DNA of 64,000 nucleotides from Ailurus styani (GCA_002007465.1 LNAC01000001.1:4221294-4285293), one strand, 5' to 3'. Shown: positions 47,643-61,059, numbered from the stretch's first letter. Translations and numbers: made by a program. The notes: a model not told the origin generated them from the sequence alone.

Positions 47643-50439
47643 ATGAAGGACATTCTTAAGCTAGAGATTGTACAGTTAGAATCCTGAGCAATTCGATATG
47701 CTTTACTCCTAGGTCAGTATGGTGCGGGAAGAAGGGGGGACACCGAGCCCACTGGCCTCACGCTGCGTGCACCTGTGTGCAGCCCTCAGCCCGCCCGGCC
47801 GGCCGGGTCCGCTCTGCCAGGGTTCCTTCCGACGGCAGAAGCCCTGACTTGAACAGGGCCGGTTTCCCCTTCATACACTCTCGATAGTAAGCGGGCTTTG
47901 CCCATTTACCTGCCTTTGGTGACACGCAGCTAAAATGACACGTTGCTGAGCAACGGAACCGAGAAGGCAGGACACGTCCTCGGACAGGATCCCCCTCCCA
48001 AAGAATCAGACATCATTCCGGCTCCACGCCCACACTGGGAACATCACGCGACTTTACGTCCTCTTGAGATGAGACGCGAGCTGCCCTGGTTCCTGGCTAC
48101 ACGCTGCCCGTGACGCGCGTCTTCCCAGAGAAACTAGACTCTTCGGAGCCCGGCTGTGGGCTCGGGCAGGAGCAGGGGGGGACGATGGCTCGCCAACTCG
48201 CAGGGAAAGCTGCCGACGTCGTGCTAACACACATTCGAGAAACAGAGGTCAAGTCCATTTAGTTCAAGGTGGTCTGGGATTTCTCCCCACGTGTGTGCGT
48301 GTGTAGCACGCACACGAACCCGGGCAGAGATGCTCCGTGAGACACGGAGGAATGATGAGGTTCCCGGCCCCACAGTTTTCCCGGCGCTCAGCAGACTCTC
48401 GGCAGCTCCGAGCAGCGCGCTTGAGCCAGGCTGTTAGGACATCCAGAAGGACCCGCAGGGAAACAAGGCTTCCACGCAGGTGTTTATGACAATCTATTGC
48501 GTGAAGCTCTTATGAAGCCACAGGAACCCTTGGGGCTGCCCGGCTCCAAACCTGCCTGCAGGCTCCAGGCCGTCCACGGAGCCCTGGCCAGGCGATTGCG
48601 GGGTGCTCTCCTGATCCGCCGACCCTGAGAATCGAGGGGCTTCGGGCACCCACCTAAGTCCTTCAAAAGGAGGCCTGGAAAGGCACTTGACTGTTCTGCT
48701 GCAGGGCAAGCTGGTGTTTGAACTCGGTCCCCTGGCTGCCACAGCCACGTGTGGCGAACCCCGACTCTGCCCTCTGTGCTTGGGGCGCATGAATTGACTT
48801 CACTTATTTCGTTATATTCACCTCGCTCCAAAGGGAACATAGAGCGGTATAAGCGTTATTCAGTGCATATTCATTCACTGTGCCTGCCCCTCTGTGCCTA
48901 CGTTCCGGCGGGGGCCCGAGTGCATCAAGACCACCCTTCCGAGGACTAGGGGGTGCTTGAATGACAACGTGAAGAGGGCAGCAGGAAGCAGTAGGTGGGA
49001 CTGGGAGTCAGCGAGGGAGGGCTGTCCCCCCGGGGGCAGGAAACACCTTCCCGGAAACGAACGACACAATCAGGGAGAACTAAAGCGCTAGCTGGGAACA
49101 GAAGCCCCTTATTACAAAATCCACGGTGAACATTCCAGTGCTCTGACCATCATTTCTTGTGGCTGGGCTGCTTCAGGGGTGCGAGACCAGAGCCGTCGCC
49201 AAGAGACGTGCCCTCAGAAGGGCACGAAGCATGGGTTTCGTGCCCAGTTTGCACTAACTTTCTCTCTGAGCTTCTACTTAGTGCAGTCTGATGGGACAAT
49301 GGTGCCCCATCCAGGGGCTTGGAGCCTTCGTCACACCCGGCCCAGCTTCGGCCACCTCTCCAGGGCAGCCTCCTGTCTGCTTCCTAGCCCCCAAAGGGTG
49401 CACCCCCCCTAGCGAGGGGCAGGGGCACAGTCTCAGTCGTTGCTGAGGGTCGGCACAGCCTAGAGTATGTCTGTGCCCCACAGAGCACGACATTAAATAG
49501 AAGGTTAAAAAAAACAAAAAACAAAAAACAAACCCAGCATGACAGGTCCAGAGAGAGACCACGGAAGAAAGGAAAAAGCTTTTGTCCTGCTTTCTGACCA
49601 GCAATCGAGCGCCTTACACGGCTGGCCGCGTGTGCGCTAAGTGCCGCCGCAGGCTCTGTGCAGGGTGCAAAGGTGGCATTTTCTTCCTGCTCACCGCCCG
49701 CTCTCCCCGGCGCCCGTAGCTCCAGCACCCCCTCATCCCCTCCTTCACCAGCCTGGAGTCGGGGGTCTGCTGGGTGCCTGAGGATCCGCGTTAGGACAGG
49801 GCTGTCCCCGAGCCGCTGGGCTCCACCCGCGGGTCACCGCAGGCACACAGCCAAATCGACTGTTCTCTGTCCCTTGGCAAAGGGTCCGACCAGGCTCTAG
49901 GTTCAGTGACGGTAGACCTCGTCTGCCAGTTACGGAGAGTAGAAAACAGGAGTTCAAGAAACTATGCATTTTGCACAGCCAAACCGCTGGCTTCGTCGGG
50001 CAGTTCTCTTGATTTGACTTTTTGTTTCCCACGTTGAGGATTTAATTCTCTTTTAACCATATCCTCCAGGAAAACCCTTTCCTGGGGGTTTGGGAAATTT
50101 CCTCCCGGGACTGCTGAGACCCCCCCTGACACCAGTTTTTGGTCTTTCACAGAATCTGGATCAGAACGTCGAAGAACAGCTTCCTCCAGCGTCTGCTGAC
50201 CCTCCGCCGGGCCCACGGCGCTCTGTCGCTGGGGCCTGTTCCAAACTGTTTCAGGGACTCTGTGACTTATGCAACCGAGAAATTTCTATAACATGCAAGA
50301 TAGCCCAGCTGAAATAAAAGTTACTTTTTTTACCTTTCAAATGAATTTCAGAAAGGGATCAATACATTCTAGTGAAAAACGAAGACTCCTCTATGCACCA
50401 GCATGACAAATGCCCAGATGATCTCCTTGGGTTTCTCAC

Positions 50440-50610
50440 CAGGTATTTGGGGTTCTGGTTTCATACCCAGCTTTCTGACATGACGCCCGAATTTCTAGAA
50501 AAGGTACATGGATAACCGGCTGGTATGTGGATTCTTGATGTGATATTTGTATTTCTGATGCAGTATGAAGATTTCCGATGGGGTCCTTGAGTATCGGAGA
50601 GGTTTCTGGA
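50440..50610 (+). repeat. Degenerate tandem repeat, about 24-nt period (tentative)
   Basis: Phrases such as GGATTCTTGATGTGATA, GTATTTCTGATGCAGTATG and GATTTCCGATGGGGTCC recur at roughly 24-nt spacing with heavy divergence. I judged the period by eye. Confidence 0.35.
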
Positions 50611-53369
50611 CGTCGGACTTGGCACACAGGCCCCATGCTGGCGCCCTGGGGGCTGGGTGTGAGGCACACGCTTGTGCGGATGGCTGCACGGCCCGCCCAT
50701 CGAAGGCACAGGGCTGAGGGACCGCGGGCTGGAAGCAGCGAGGCCAGGAGTGACCCTGACAGAGCAGCTCCACAGCCCTGGTCGCCAAGACAGCCCCTGG
50801 CGTGATTTTCCATTAAGGTTACGGAGCAGAAGGTACGTGAGCCCAGGTGGGTGGACAGAGGCCACTTGGAGTAAACAGGCAGACAGGGAGGAAACTCGAC
50901 TGAGTGGAAACTGATTCTGGGCTCTCTGGGAGGGAGACCCACCACGTGGCTTTCCAAGTGGAATGGATTTGTAGCAACAGGAAAAAAAAATCTTTAAAAT
51001 AGCTACACAACGTTTAAAAACATTTTTATAGGAAGGAGGATTTGGGGATGTTTTGTGAGGTCTGACGTCCTCTAACCGAGACCCCCCTGCCATCACGGGA
51101 TGACCTCATCGCTGCTATTTCGTCAGAGCCCCGGGGGAGGTGACGGTGTCCCCTTATCTCGAACACGCTGAGCACCACGTTACCCAGATGACAGCAAAAG
51201 TAATTTTTAAAGGAAACAGGTCTTAATTCTCAGCAGGAGGAAAACACACAGCCATGGGTTGTGAATCACTCATTAAAAATTAAAGAAATCCACCCACAAC
51301 AGGAAACAGCCCAACAGAATGTCGGTGTTGACTTCAGGTTGGAAGGAAGCCAGAAACAGGACTCGGAAACAGTGATGGCTCTGAGTGTGATCTCGCTCAC
51401 ACTGGCTGCATTCAGGACCCTAACTTCGACTCCGCGACCGACCGGCACTTTCCAGCCTGCCTTTTGCTGATTACTCGCAGGAGAAGAAAGCAACGTGGCC
51501 TTGGGGGTTTCCATGGTTTCCGACAAGATCAAGCAATCCGCCTTCCCAGTGAGTCCCTTCTCCAGGTGAAGCAGAGCATCACACAGCCCCCGGAACTGTT
51601 TGCCAGATGGATCTCAGAGCAGTGGGGAGAAAGCACCTTTGTGTTACTACCCAAGGCTTCTGCCGAGGTTTTAAAATCGAAGCCCAAGGATGCCCAGTTC
51701 TTACTCCGTGCATGTCAGCAATACCACGGAAAGAAGATTGCTTTTCAGAAACGTTTTCCCCATTCATAAAACCCTCCTTTCTATGATCCTTGTTCTTCTG
51801 GCGGCAGGAGGAGCAAACGCAAACCAGAGGGGAGCTACCCTTTGCTGCTTTTTTCCAAGCGGAGGTTATAAAACATTTACACCGTGACGTGCAGGCTTCG
51901 TCCTAGCAGGGAAGGAGATGGAGGCATCTGGCCCAGGCTCGGCTGGTTCACAGCAGTGGCTACTTTAGGGGGATTTCCACATTAACTCAAAATCCAGACA
52001 GGCATCACCCGAGAACATCAACTTTATGTCCGCCAGGGGCCTTTACAGCCTTTCATTTTTGCGACAAAGAAGGTATGACTCAGGGCAGGAAGGGACGCGT
52101 CTCCGTCAGTCAGCTCTCCGGAACCGTCCTGTGTGGTCCCGGCCTTCCCTAGGCTCCCGTGCGAAACACACAATTACACTTGCTCCAGAAAGGACTCAAA
52201 CACAGGCCCTACAGGCGATATTTCCTGAAGTCAGAACTAGGACCTACTATTTCATTTTTCAAGACTTTCACAATCAGGAGCCCGCAGGGGACACCTGATA
52301 AACGCTGGCGGCGGAGGGAATGGACCAGCCCCGCACTGGGCTGAAAGGAAGCCCGGCAAGTGTGTGAAGAGAGATTAGAAAACTGGATTTGGTCAGCAGA
52401 TAACGTGCGGAAACATTTGGAACTCGGGCCAAGATCAACTCAACTGATCATGAAGTTGTTCCAAAATACAATTATCTCCCAGCAACCTGTTTGCAGAACC
52501 CATGGGACACGTCCTTATTTATTACTGTCCTCTAATACTTGCAGAACTGTAAAATGATATTTTTCATAAAGGAAAACGTTGTTTTCTTTTTGGCAGGTCG
52601 GCTTCCTCGTTGTGGGTGGTGCTAATGAGAGCCGCCTGGCCTTTAGGTTTGAGAGGGACCAGGGCACAGCTCAGGGTCCCCTAGACGCTGATGAGTCCTG
52701 TGCCACTGTCCTCCCAACTCACTTCTCTCGGCCCTCCTGGGTCTCTGTCTTTTCAGCCCTAAGGTGGAGATGAGGATGAACACCAGCTGCCTCTGGGAAT
52801 CTTGGAGGTCAGAGCAAGATAATGACCTTGAGCATGCCTTGTAAACTGTAAAGTGCTCTCCACGCATGTGTGCAGGATTATAAACCCACTTTATGTCTTC
52901 AGCATAAGGCATTTAAGTTATCTGGCAAAACAGGAAATAGATCAAGTCCTGTTTTTGTGAATAATAATTTCCACGAACGTGACGTTTTTGAGAAAATCCA
53001 TTTCTCAGCAGCCGCGTGGTAACATGGTGGTTTTAAACATATTTTTATAGATAGCACTCAAACACAAAATCTCTATCACTTCTGATAGCAGGCCAGTCTT
53101 GCTAGGGTTATTTGAAATCAGTTAAACACCATCAATATATCTTTTCAAAGTTGTTAGAATCCAATCAGCCCCCACCCTAAAATAACTCAAAACAAATTTG
53201 TTTGGTTTGTTTTTCACTTATACTCATTTCCATTCAAAACAAGAAGAAAAGCGACTCAGAGACATACTTTTGTTCAGCAACCCCACAGAGATCTTTTCTC
53301 TTCCGACATTTTAAATATTTTATGCCAAGCTCTGAATCATACTAAGCTGTTTAAAATAAGTCACCTCGA

Positions 53370-53567
53370 GGGGCCCCTGGGTGGCTCAGCTGGTTAAGCG
53401 TCTGCCTTTGGCTCAGGTCATGATCCCGGGGTCCTGGGATCCAGCCCCTCGTCCGGCTCCCTGCTCGGCGGGGAGCCTGCTTCTCCCTCTCCCTCTCCAC
53501 GTGGGCTCTCTTGCTATCTCTATCTGTTTCTCTCTCAAATAAATAAATAAAATCTTTAAAAAAAAAA
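53370..53567 (+). mobile_element. Carnivore tRNA-derived SINE
   Basis: The head GGGGCCCCTGGGTGGCTCAG is followed by GGTTAAGCGTCTGCCTTTGG, a CT-rich middle, AATAAATAAATAAAATCTTT and an oligo-A tail. Flanks GTCACCTCGA and GTGACCTCGA form the target-site duplication. Confidence 0.95.
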
Positions 53568-55740
53568 GTGACCTCGAATGTTCAATCTGTGAACAGAAAG
53601 GATTTCTCCCCCTGTGGCTCACTGTCCCGACTCACATGGGGACATGCCCCCGTTGACAGAACTGCAGGCGGGGGCGAGTTCCCACGTCAAATGGGGAAGG
53701 ATCGTTGTTCCTTCCAGCGGGCAGCAGCCCTCATCCCTGATTCCAGGGCCCGGGGTGTCTGAGAAATCTCTCTGTAAGTCATACACCCAAAGGGATTTCT
53801 CCATTTCTCGTCTTCCTCCCCGTCTCCCCACCCCGTGGGACTGATGCCACCGGTCAGGCAGTGGGCACAGGCCGTCTGTCTCTACAATAGAAACTGCACA
53901 CTCGTCCCCCCTCGTGAACCTGAACCCAAGCTCCTGGAAGACCAGCTCACGGTCCTGCAGACCAGGTACAGCCCAGATTCTCACCGCGTCGCTTTTAACT
54001 GAAATGCCACTTCACAAATGCGGTTGATAAGGAAAGTGAAGAGGGTGGGTTTGATTATAAAAATAGGAAATGTCCAACTTAAAATGGGTGGGATCGGGAT
54101 GTGTCATCCAGTCAACAATAACTGGGGATTGTTTTTCCTAAAAGGTGGACCTCACCTTGGATTCCTGGCAGTCAGACAACCCTCCGGCCCCGAGGCGGCC
54201 AGCTTCTGTCCACCTTCCCCGGCCACCGCCTGGCCAGGCTGCCGTGGATTAAACAGTTTCCTGAAGCCTGAATCCCAGATTTCCTGCACAGGGCTGGACA
54301 AAGTTAACTGAAGGGCTTGCCAAAGGTTCACTTAATGACTGCTTCCTTGAACCGAATTTTTAAATGCTTTAGGAATTATATGACAAACGACCACGACCTA
54401 AATCCAAAGTGAGAAGTTTCCCCTTCCAGCTTCCCTTTACCTCTTGTCCTACTGGGACGACTCCGGGAAGCCATCGTGGCCTGCGGGAATCCATGCTTTC
54501 CTGTCGGCTGGAAAAGGATTTCTTGAAGAATTCCAGCTCCAAACCGGGTCTGCAGGAGCTCAGGGGCAAGCCCGGAGTTTATATAGAAAAGCTGTGTTCC
54601 TATTTCCTCTAAGCGGAAACTGTGACAGCTTAGTATCCGTAGCTTTGCTATATGACAAACGATCACCTAGTAGACTGTTGAAGGAGGTACTTCTTGGAAG
54701 AATGTTGAAACTTTCCTGAGGGAAATGGAATCCGTTTGTCACCAGCAGGTCCAAAGGCCTCCTTCCAACTTACTGTCGGCTTCCAATGTCAGTTACGGGA
54801 TGATAACTTCTTCGCTGTTAGGAGAAACACATTTTGGTCGGATGGGAAACCCAGAGGATCCACCGATGCTAATAAAAACCCAAGAACAGAGCAAAGGCAG
54901 GAAAGAGGAATCAGCTACTTGAGAAAGTTTTCAAGTCTTCTGTGCTTTGCACATCATTTGTGAAGCTTCTGGTTTTCTTTCTGCAGACTCAGAAACCAAC
55001 ACGAGAATGCCCTGTTTCACCTGCAGAAATGCACCCCCAGCTACAGTGGCCAGAAAGCACGTTCCGAGCGGTTCGCTCTGCCCTGGCAAACATGCAAAAA
55101 CCTTCCGATTCTTCTTCTCTTTTCATGCCATGGTGGCCATTGGAATCAATACCAAGAAAGAGAAATGACTTAGAAGAGAAAAATCGCATGTGTTGAAACG
55201 GATAGAGGAGGAAGGACGGAACATTAAAGAGGAGACAGCTAGTGACGGAATGTTCTAAGTTAATTTTAAAATTAAATCCACTGTTAACATCAGCACTTTA
55301 ATTCCGTTGCCTTTTATTCCTTTGGTATTTCCACGAACCAAAGTGAAATAGTCAAGTTACAGTATCATTTAATTTTACTTACTGGGGGATACCCTTTGGT
55401 ATAACAATATAAGACCTCAAAGAGCCTGAAAAGGATTTTTAAACCTTAATTACGTGTCTTGCATAAATTCTTAATTCTGACATCCCATTGCCTTATTTAA
55501 ATACTATGCAACCGAGACCTGCAGAGTTGCAAGCATCCTCGAGTTGAGGGGATTTTGGTCCTGTCTGATGGTTGATAGGAATTATAGTATCACTTCTCAA
55601 GTCCAGATTTACGTATTACAAAAAAGGAGAAACAACAGAAAACCATGGGAATGGGGGTTGGTCGTGCTAAAAAGGCCCCACTTAATCCAGTTAAATAGAC
55701 TCTCTCTTTTGTTTAAGGTCAAATATTAACATAGAATGAC

Positions 55741-55971
55741 TTTTTTTAAAGATTTTATTTATTTATTTATTTGAGAGAGAGAGAGCGCGCGTGCACGTGC
55801 ATGCACATGTGAGTGGAAGGAGAGGCAGAAGGGGAGGGAGAGGAAGAGAGAATCCCAAACAGACTCCACGCTGAGCACAGAGCCCAACACAGGGCTTGAT
55901 CTCATGCCTCATGAGATCATGACCTGAGCCAAGAGTCATACGACCAACTGACTGAGCCATCCAGGGGCCTC
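55741..55971 (-). mobile_element. Carnivore tRNA-derived SINE
   Basis: This is a reverse full-length copy: TTTTTTTAAAGATTTTATTT, (GA)n with a GCGCGCGTGCACGTGC insert, GACTCCACGCTGAGCACAGA and a terminal CTGAGCCATCCAGGGGCC. Confidence 0.93.
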
Positions 55972-55984
55972 TGTAGTGCCTTTT

Positions 55985-56581
55985 TTTTTTTTTTTTTAAA
56001 TGAAGAGTCAGAGATTATTGCTAGAGAAGAGAACTCCGTCAGATCCCCATTATAGTAATGGCACATACATCACTACACAGTTGAACGCCTCCTTTAAACA
56101 GAAACAACTGCCTTAATTACGTGACGGTGTTAATTACAACGATCTTATTAACTGCTAACTTGGGGTGAGCTCACAGACACATGGCAGTGATCCTAGGAAG
56201 GGACGGCTGGCTGAGAGCAGCGGGGCCTCGCACACATTCCCGCGTTCACCCAGCAGGCATCTCCCGGGCTCCTGCTCCGCGGCTCGCCCAGCACCTGTGG
56301 ACGGCGGCTGGGGACAGTCGCCAACCTCAGGGGGCTTACTCTCCCCTGCCCTGCCCAAAGTGAGCTATTTATTTCATTCTAATGGACTCAAAAGCAAGTT
56401 TCTAACCCCACAAATTAGAAATAAATTCCTTTCTGTTCGTTGCAATCTTGAAGCTCTTGGAACAAGACTCCAATGTTTAGCAATGAAATTGCCACAAGCT
56501 ATAAGATCAGCCTGATGTTCTACACCTTTATCCCAGCAGCAGAGTCCAAGCAAAGGCATCAAATAAGGCAGTCACCACAAA
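55985..56581. other. Anonymous intron sequence
   Basis: A T-run at 55981-55998, right after the SINE, is followed by unique sequence with no recognised gene or repeat up to the poly-G tract at 56582. Confidence 0.6.
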
Positions 56582-58196
56582 GGGGGGGGGGTCATGCTTA
56601 GGACGGACTTTCCTCACATGGAAGAGAAAATTCCTGAAATAAGCAGCACTTTCTACACAAGAACTCACAGCTTCCCAGAGCAACCTTTACTTTCCTATGG
56701 ACAGCACTAGGTGGAACGACACGTCCAGGCTGCGGGCCAAGTTGCCCAGAGGACAGGAAAGCCTCCGACAGGCGGAGGCCAAGACTGTGTGTGGAGGGGC
56801 CAGTGCTGAACCGGGAGCCACAGAAGGCAAGAGGCAGGTGCTTTTAACGAATCACGATCCGGATCTTTTATCTGGGAAGGAGAGGAGACTGGAGCGCGAC
56901 CCTCCAGTGTTTCATTCCAGCAGGGAAGGGAGCCCCTGCCCTTGAAAAGTAGCATGTTTGACACCTATTCAAACCAGGATGGATGAGGCAACACCTCTCG
57001 TTTAGGGTTCTGAGGGACTGCAGACTTCTTGTACTTAAGTCTCTATCCAGTAATATGACTCCAGGACTATTCCTCCTCTGGAGACCACTGTCGACATCTG
57101 CATTTGCTCAAGTACATCACGCCATTCAAAATCGCTAACATCCGACAATGACGTGATAGAGAATGCGGACGACACAATTAGCTTAGTAGGTGGCAAATGG
57201 GGCCTTTCTGTTCTCTCTCTGTTGATACATCGCTGACTGTATTTGCATTCCTTTGAGATAGGGAGCAACAGTCCACACAACCCAAACGCATTTGCTCACA
57301 CTAGGAAGACTATCAGCGTTTATGCCCAGATGGTACAGTGTCACGAGAGCCACCGAGGGGAGCCAGCCAAAGCCAAACAGGCCACCCGCTGACCTTAAAA
57401 TAATTCGGGACAGCGTCGAAGTATATCAAACAAGGGGATGCACGTAGGAAACACACCTTCCTGGCCGCGTACATCCTGGTATGCTCACAAGTGGTGAGCG
57501 CACCCACCACACACGCAGGCACCACTCGCCCACACTGGGCAACCCCTTCCGAAGCTCTTAGATTCTCCTCCCTCGATTTCTTGAGGGACCTTCAAACCAG
57601 TAAACTGATGAAGTAAAACACAAAAAGGCGATGGTATTTCTTTTTCAAGTCAAGGCCGTGGAAGGGTGCCCAGATTTCAAAAGGCATAAAATTACGTGAC
57701 GATGACACGGTTGTTTTTGTTTTAACCCAAAGTGCAATCTGGAAAAGCTCCTTTTCAGCAGGTTTTTCCCACAGCAGATCCATTTAAGAGGCAATTACCA
57801 TCGATGCAGTTATGCGCCTCCGTGTTTCCCAACAGTCATCCTATGTGTGCAGTGAGATAAAGCAAGGCCCTTTTAAAAGTGCGGACAAACCCGTGACAGG
57901 AGAGCATGTGGAACCCGTGTTCTCCACAATCCAGTTCAGGAGACTGAACCCCTGAGCCAGATTTTAAACACGCGCACACACACACAAAAACGATGTAACA
58001 AATTTGGTGTGATACAATCCTGTTCAAGCAAGTTCAGGCATAAAATTCTAATACAATACGCCGACCATCCTGGTCTTCTTTCCCTAGAAATAATGTTTCT
58101 TTAACAATGAAATCCCACACATTTTTGTTGCTGTTGTTGCTGTTAGTTAGCTACACATCAGGAAAAAGAAATTCTTTGAACAAGTTCCGTACTCAC

Positions 58197-58219
58197 CAAG
58201 GGACAGCGAAGGCTATCGT
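58197..58219 (-). other. Candidate 23-nt noncoding 5' exon, probably PTPRE (copy 1)
   Basis: On the minus strand a branch-site-like CTAAC and a long pyrimidine tract (about 58222-58248) end in CTTTTTCAG, giving an acceptor at 58220. Twenty-three bases later a donor CTTG|GTGAGTAC starts at 58196. All signals are near consensus and on the same strand as PTPRE, about 48 kb upstream of its first coding exon. The exon has no ATG, so it would be a 5' UTR exon and would place the receptor first exon above 58.2 kb. It could instead be an unused pseudo-exon or belong to another transcript. Confidence 0.5.
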
Positions 58220-58639
58220 CTGAAAAAGAAAAGGGAAAAAAAAAAAGGAAGGGTTAGTTTTCTGGGTACCGGGAGGCAGCTGCTCATTCCAGCCCCTTCT
58301 TCTACAGCACTAGTCCAATGTTCTCATCCTTGCTCAGGTTGGGGGCTCTTCTTGAGGTCTTTCTAGCTACATGATAACTTTTCTGGGGCGCTCATCAGCT
58401 TTCAAAAGTGTCTCGTCCCCAAACGCTCCTGTAAACTGTGATGTCAGTGATGGGGGAGCCTGGTGTCTAGCTCCAAGCCTAGATGCCCCTCCCCCAAGGC
58501 AGCACCCTCCGTCCCTCTTCCTAGACACCGCCTCTTAAAACCCACACCGGTTGGCCCCTCACACCGGTTTTCCAGCTGAATCATTATCCACCTGCTCATT
58601 CCCTAACAATTCAGCTTTTACGTCCTTTTTGTGTTTAAC

Positions 58640-59080
58640 ATCTCATTAAGATATAATTTACATACCATGAAGTCCACCTGTGTACGACTTGGGGGTTTTT
58701 AGCACAACCACAGAGTTCTACAACCATCACCACCACCTAAATTTAGAGCATTTTCATCATCCCAGCAGAAAGCCCATGCCCATGATTTCATTAGCTCCTC
58801 AGTCCATCCTCTCCCCACCCCCATCCTCCGGCAACCACAAGGCTACCCTCCATCCATGGATTGGCCTATTCTGGACATTTCACGAATGTGAGATCCTACA
58901 ATATGTGGCCTTTTGTGACTTGCTTGCTTTTACTTGGGATTTTTTGAGGTTCATCCACATTGTCACACAGACCAGTTCTTCACTCCCTTCTGTGGGTGAA
59001 TATTAATCCACTGTCCTTATGCCATGTGCCATGCTCTGTGTATCTACACCTCGGTTGGTAGACATGACCCTCGGGTTCTT
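58640..59080 (-). repeat. Old L1 3' fragment (copy 1)
   Basis: AAGATATAATTTACATACCA, ACAACCATCACCACCACCTA, GGCCTATTCTGGACATTTCA and GAGGTTCATCCACATTGTCA match the reverse complement of an L1 3' region in order. A 108-codon open frame here lies within repeat sequence. Confidence 0.8.
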
Positions 59081-59443
59081 GTAAGAGCGGCCAGTAGGGC
59101 AAACTCACACTGGAGATTCACGCTCCGTTGTCACCATGCATCTGCACGGCTAGATGTTTCGATCGCTGCTATCTTTAAATAGCTAATGCAGTACAGCGTG
59201 TTTTCTACTAAAATAGAATACTTCTCATCTTAGTCATGGTCAGGCTAGATACTGTAAACCAAAGACAACACTCCGCAGTGCATGATTATAGCAAGTTGTG
59301 ACACTCATTAAAAAGCTGACCTGTGAAGTCGGTCTGGAGCCAAAGGAGCAGAAGAAATGGTTCTTCTAATACTAAGGAATTTTAAATCTACTTGGGCAAA
59401 TCTACAGCTGATGTCATCTCTAGTGAGGGAACTGTGAATGCTT

Positions 59444-59444
59444 N
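59444..59444. other. Single-N contig join
   Basis: One N separates GAATGCTT from a G-run. The duplicated copies abut it exactly on both sides. Confidence 0.95.
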
Positions 59445-61059
59445 GGGGGGGGGGTCATGCTTAGGACGGACTTTCCTCACATGGAAGAGAAAATTCCTGA
59501 AATAAGCAGCACTTTCTACACAAGAACTCACAGCTTCCCAGAGCAACCTTTACTTTCCTATGGACAGCACTAGGTGGAACGACACGTCCAGGCTGCGGGC
59601 CAAGTTGCCCAGAGGACAGGAAAGCCTCCGACAGGCGGAGGCCAAGACTGTGTGTGGAGGGGCCAGTGCTGAACCGGGAGCCACAGAAGGCAAGAGGCAG
59701 GTGCTTTTAACGAATCACGATCCGGATCTTTTATCTGGGAAGGAGAGGAGACTGGAGCGCGACCCTCCAGTGTTTCATTCCAGCAGGGAAGGGAGCCCCT
59801 GCCCTTGAAAAGTAGCATGTTTGACACCTATTCAGACCAGGATGGATGAGGCAACACCTCTCGTTTAGGGTTCTGAGGGACTGCAGACTTCTTGTACTTA
59901 AGTCTCTATCCAGTAATATGACTCCAGGACTATTCCTCCTCTGGAGACCACTGTCGACATCTGCATTTGCTCAAGTACATCACGCCATTCAAAATCGCTA
60001 ACATCCGACAATGACGTGATAGAGAATGCGGACGACACAATTAGCTTAGTAGGTGGCAAATGGGGCCTTTCTGTTCTCTCTCTGTTGATACATCGCTGAC
60101 TGTATTTGCATTCCTTTGAGATAGGGAGCAACAGTCCACACAACCCAAACGCATTTGCTCACACCAGGAAGACTATCAGCGTTTATGCCCAGATGGTACA
60201 GTGTCACGAGAGCCACCGAGCGGAGCCAGCCAAAGCCAAACAGGCCACCCGCTGACCTTAAAATAATTCGGGACAGCGTCGAAGTATATCAAACAAGGGG
60301 ATGCACGTAGGAAACACACCTTCCTGGCCGCGTACATCCTGGTATGCTCACAAGTGGTGAGCGCACCCACCACACACGCAGGCACCACTCGCCCACACTG
60401 GGCAACCCCTTCCGAAGCTCTTAGATTCTCCTCCCTCGATTTCTTGAGGGACCTTCAAACCAGTAAACTGATGAAGTAAAACACAAAAAGGCGATGGTAT
60501 TTCTTTTTCAAGTCAAGGCCGTGGAAGGGTGCCCAGATTTCAAAAGGCATAAAATTACGTGACGATGACACGGTTGTTTTTGTTTTAACCCAAAGTGCAA
60601 TCTGGAAAAGCTCCTTTTCAGCAGGTTTTTCCCACAGCAGATCCATTTAAGAGGCAATTACCATCGATGCAGTTATGCGCCTCCGTGTTTCCCAACAGTC
60701 ATCCTATGTGTGCAGTGAGATAAAGCAAGGCCCTTTTAAAAGTGCGGACAAACCCGTGACAGGAGAGCATGTGGAACCCGTGTTCTCCACAATCCAGTTC
60801 AGGAGACTGAACCCCTGAGCCAGATTTTAAACACGCGCACACACACACAAAAACGATGTAACAAATTTGGTGTGATACAATCCTGTTCAAGCAAGTTCAG
60901 GCATAAAATTCTAATACAATACGCCGACCATCCTGGTCTTCTTTCCCTAGAAATAATGTTTCTTTAACAATGAAATCCCACACATTTTTGTTGCTGTTGT
61001 TGCTGTTAGTTAGCTACACATCAGGAAAAAGAAATTCTTTGAACAAGTTCCGTACTCAC

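Larger units (their letters stand above)
10151..58196 (-). other. PTPRE: Large 5' intron region of receptor-form PTPRE
   Basis: I found no convincing coding exon on either strand in this 48-kb interval. By position it is intron between the candidate 23-nt exon (or a more distant first exon) and the signal-peptide exon. Many open frames of 60-290 codons occur, mostly in GC-rich patches with overlapping frames on both strands and no recognisable domain. The AT-rich stretches 13840-14720, 24000-24620 and 31980-32300 hold no gene I can identify. Repeats, the CpG island and CTCF-like motifs are listed separately. Confidence 0.7.
56582..59443 (+). repeat. Tandem duplicated segment, copy 1 (2862 nt)
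   Basis: This begins at a run of ten G residues and ends at GAATGCTT directly before the single N at 59444. It is repeated at 59445-62309. Differences I see by eye are 56972 A/G, 57302 T/C, 57358 G/C, 58346 C/G, 59006 A/G and a 3-nt insertion in copy 2 near 61234. It includes the candidate 23-nt exon and an old L1 fragment. See the findings for the assembly interpretation. Confidence 0.97.

Noticed and set aside
57035..57280. 81-codon minus-strand frame, repeated at 59898-60143, identical in both copies
   Set aside because: Identity simply reflects the near-identical duplication. No domain or homologous family is recognised.
58680..59006. 108-codon plus-strand frame, repeated at 61546-61872
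   Set aside because: It lies in an old L1 3' fragment. The repetition comes from the tandem duplication, not from a gene family.
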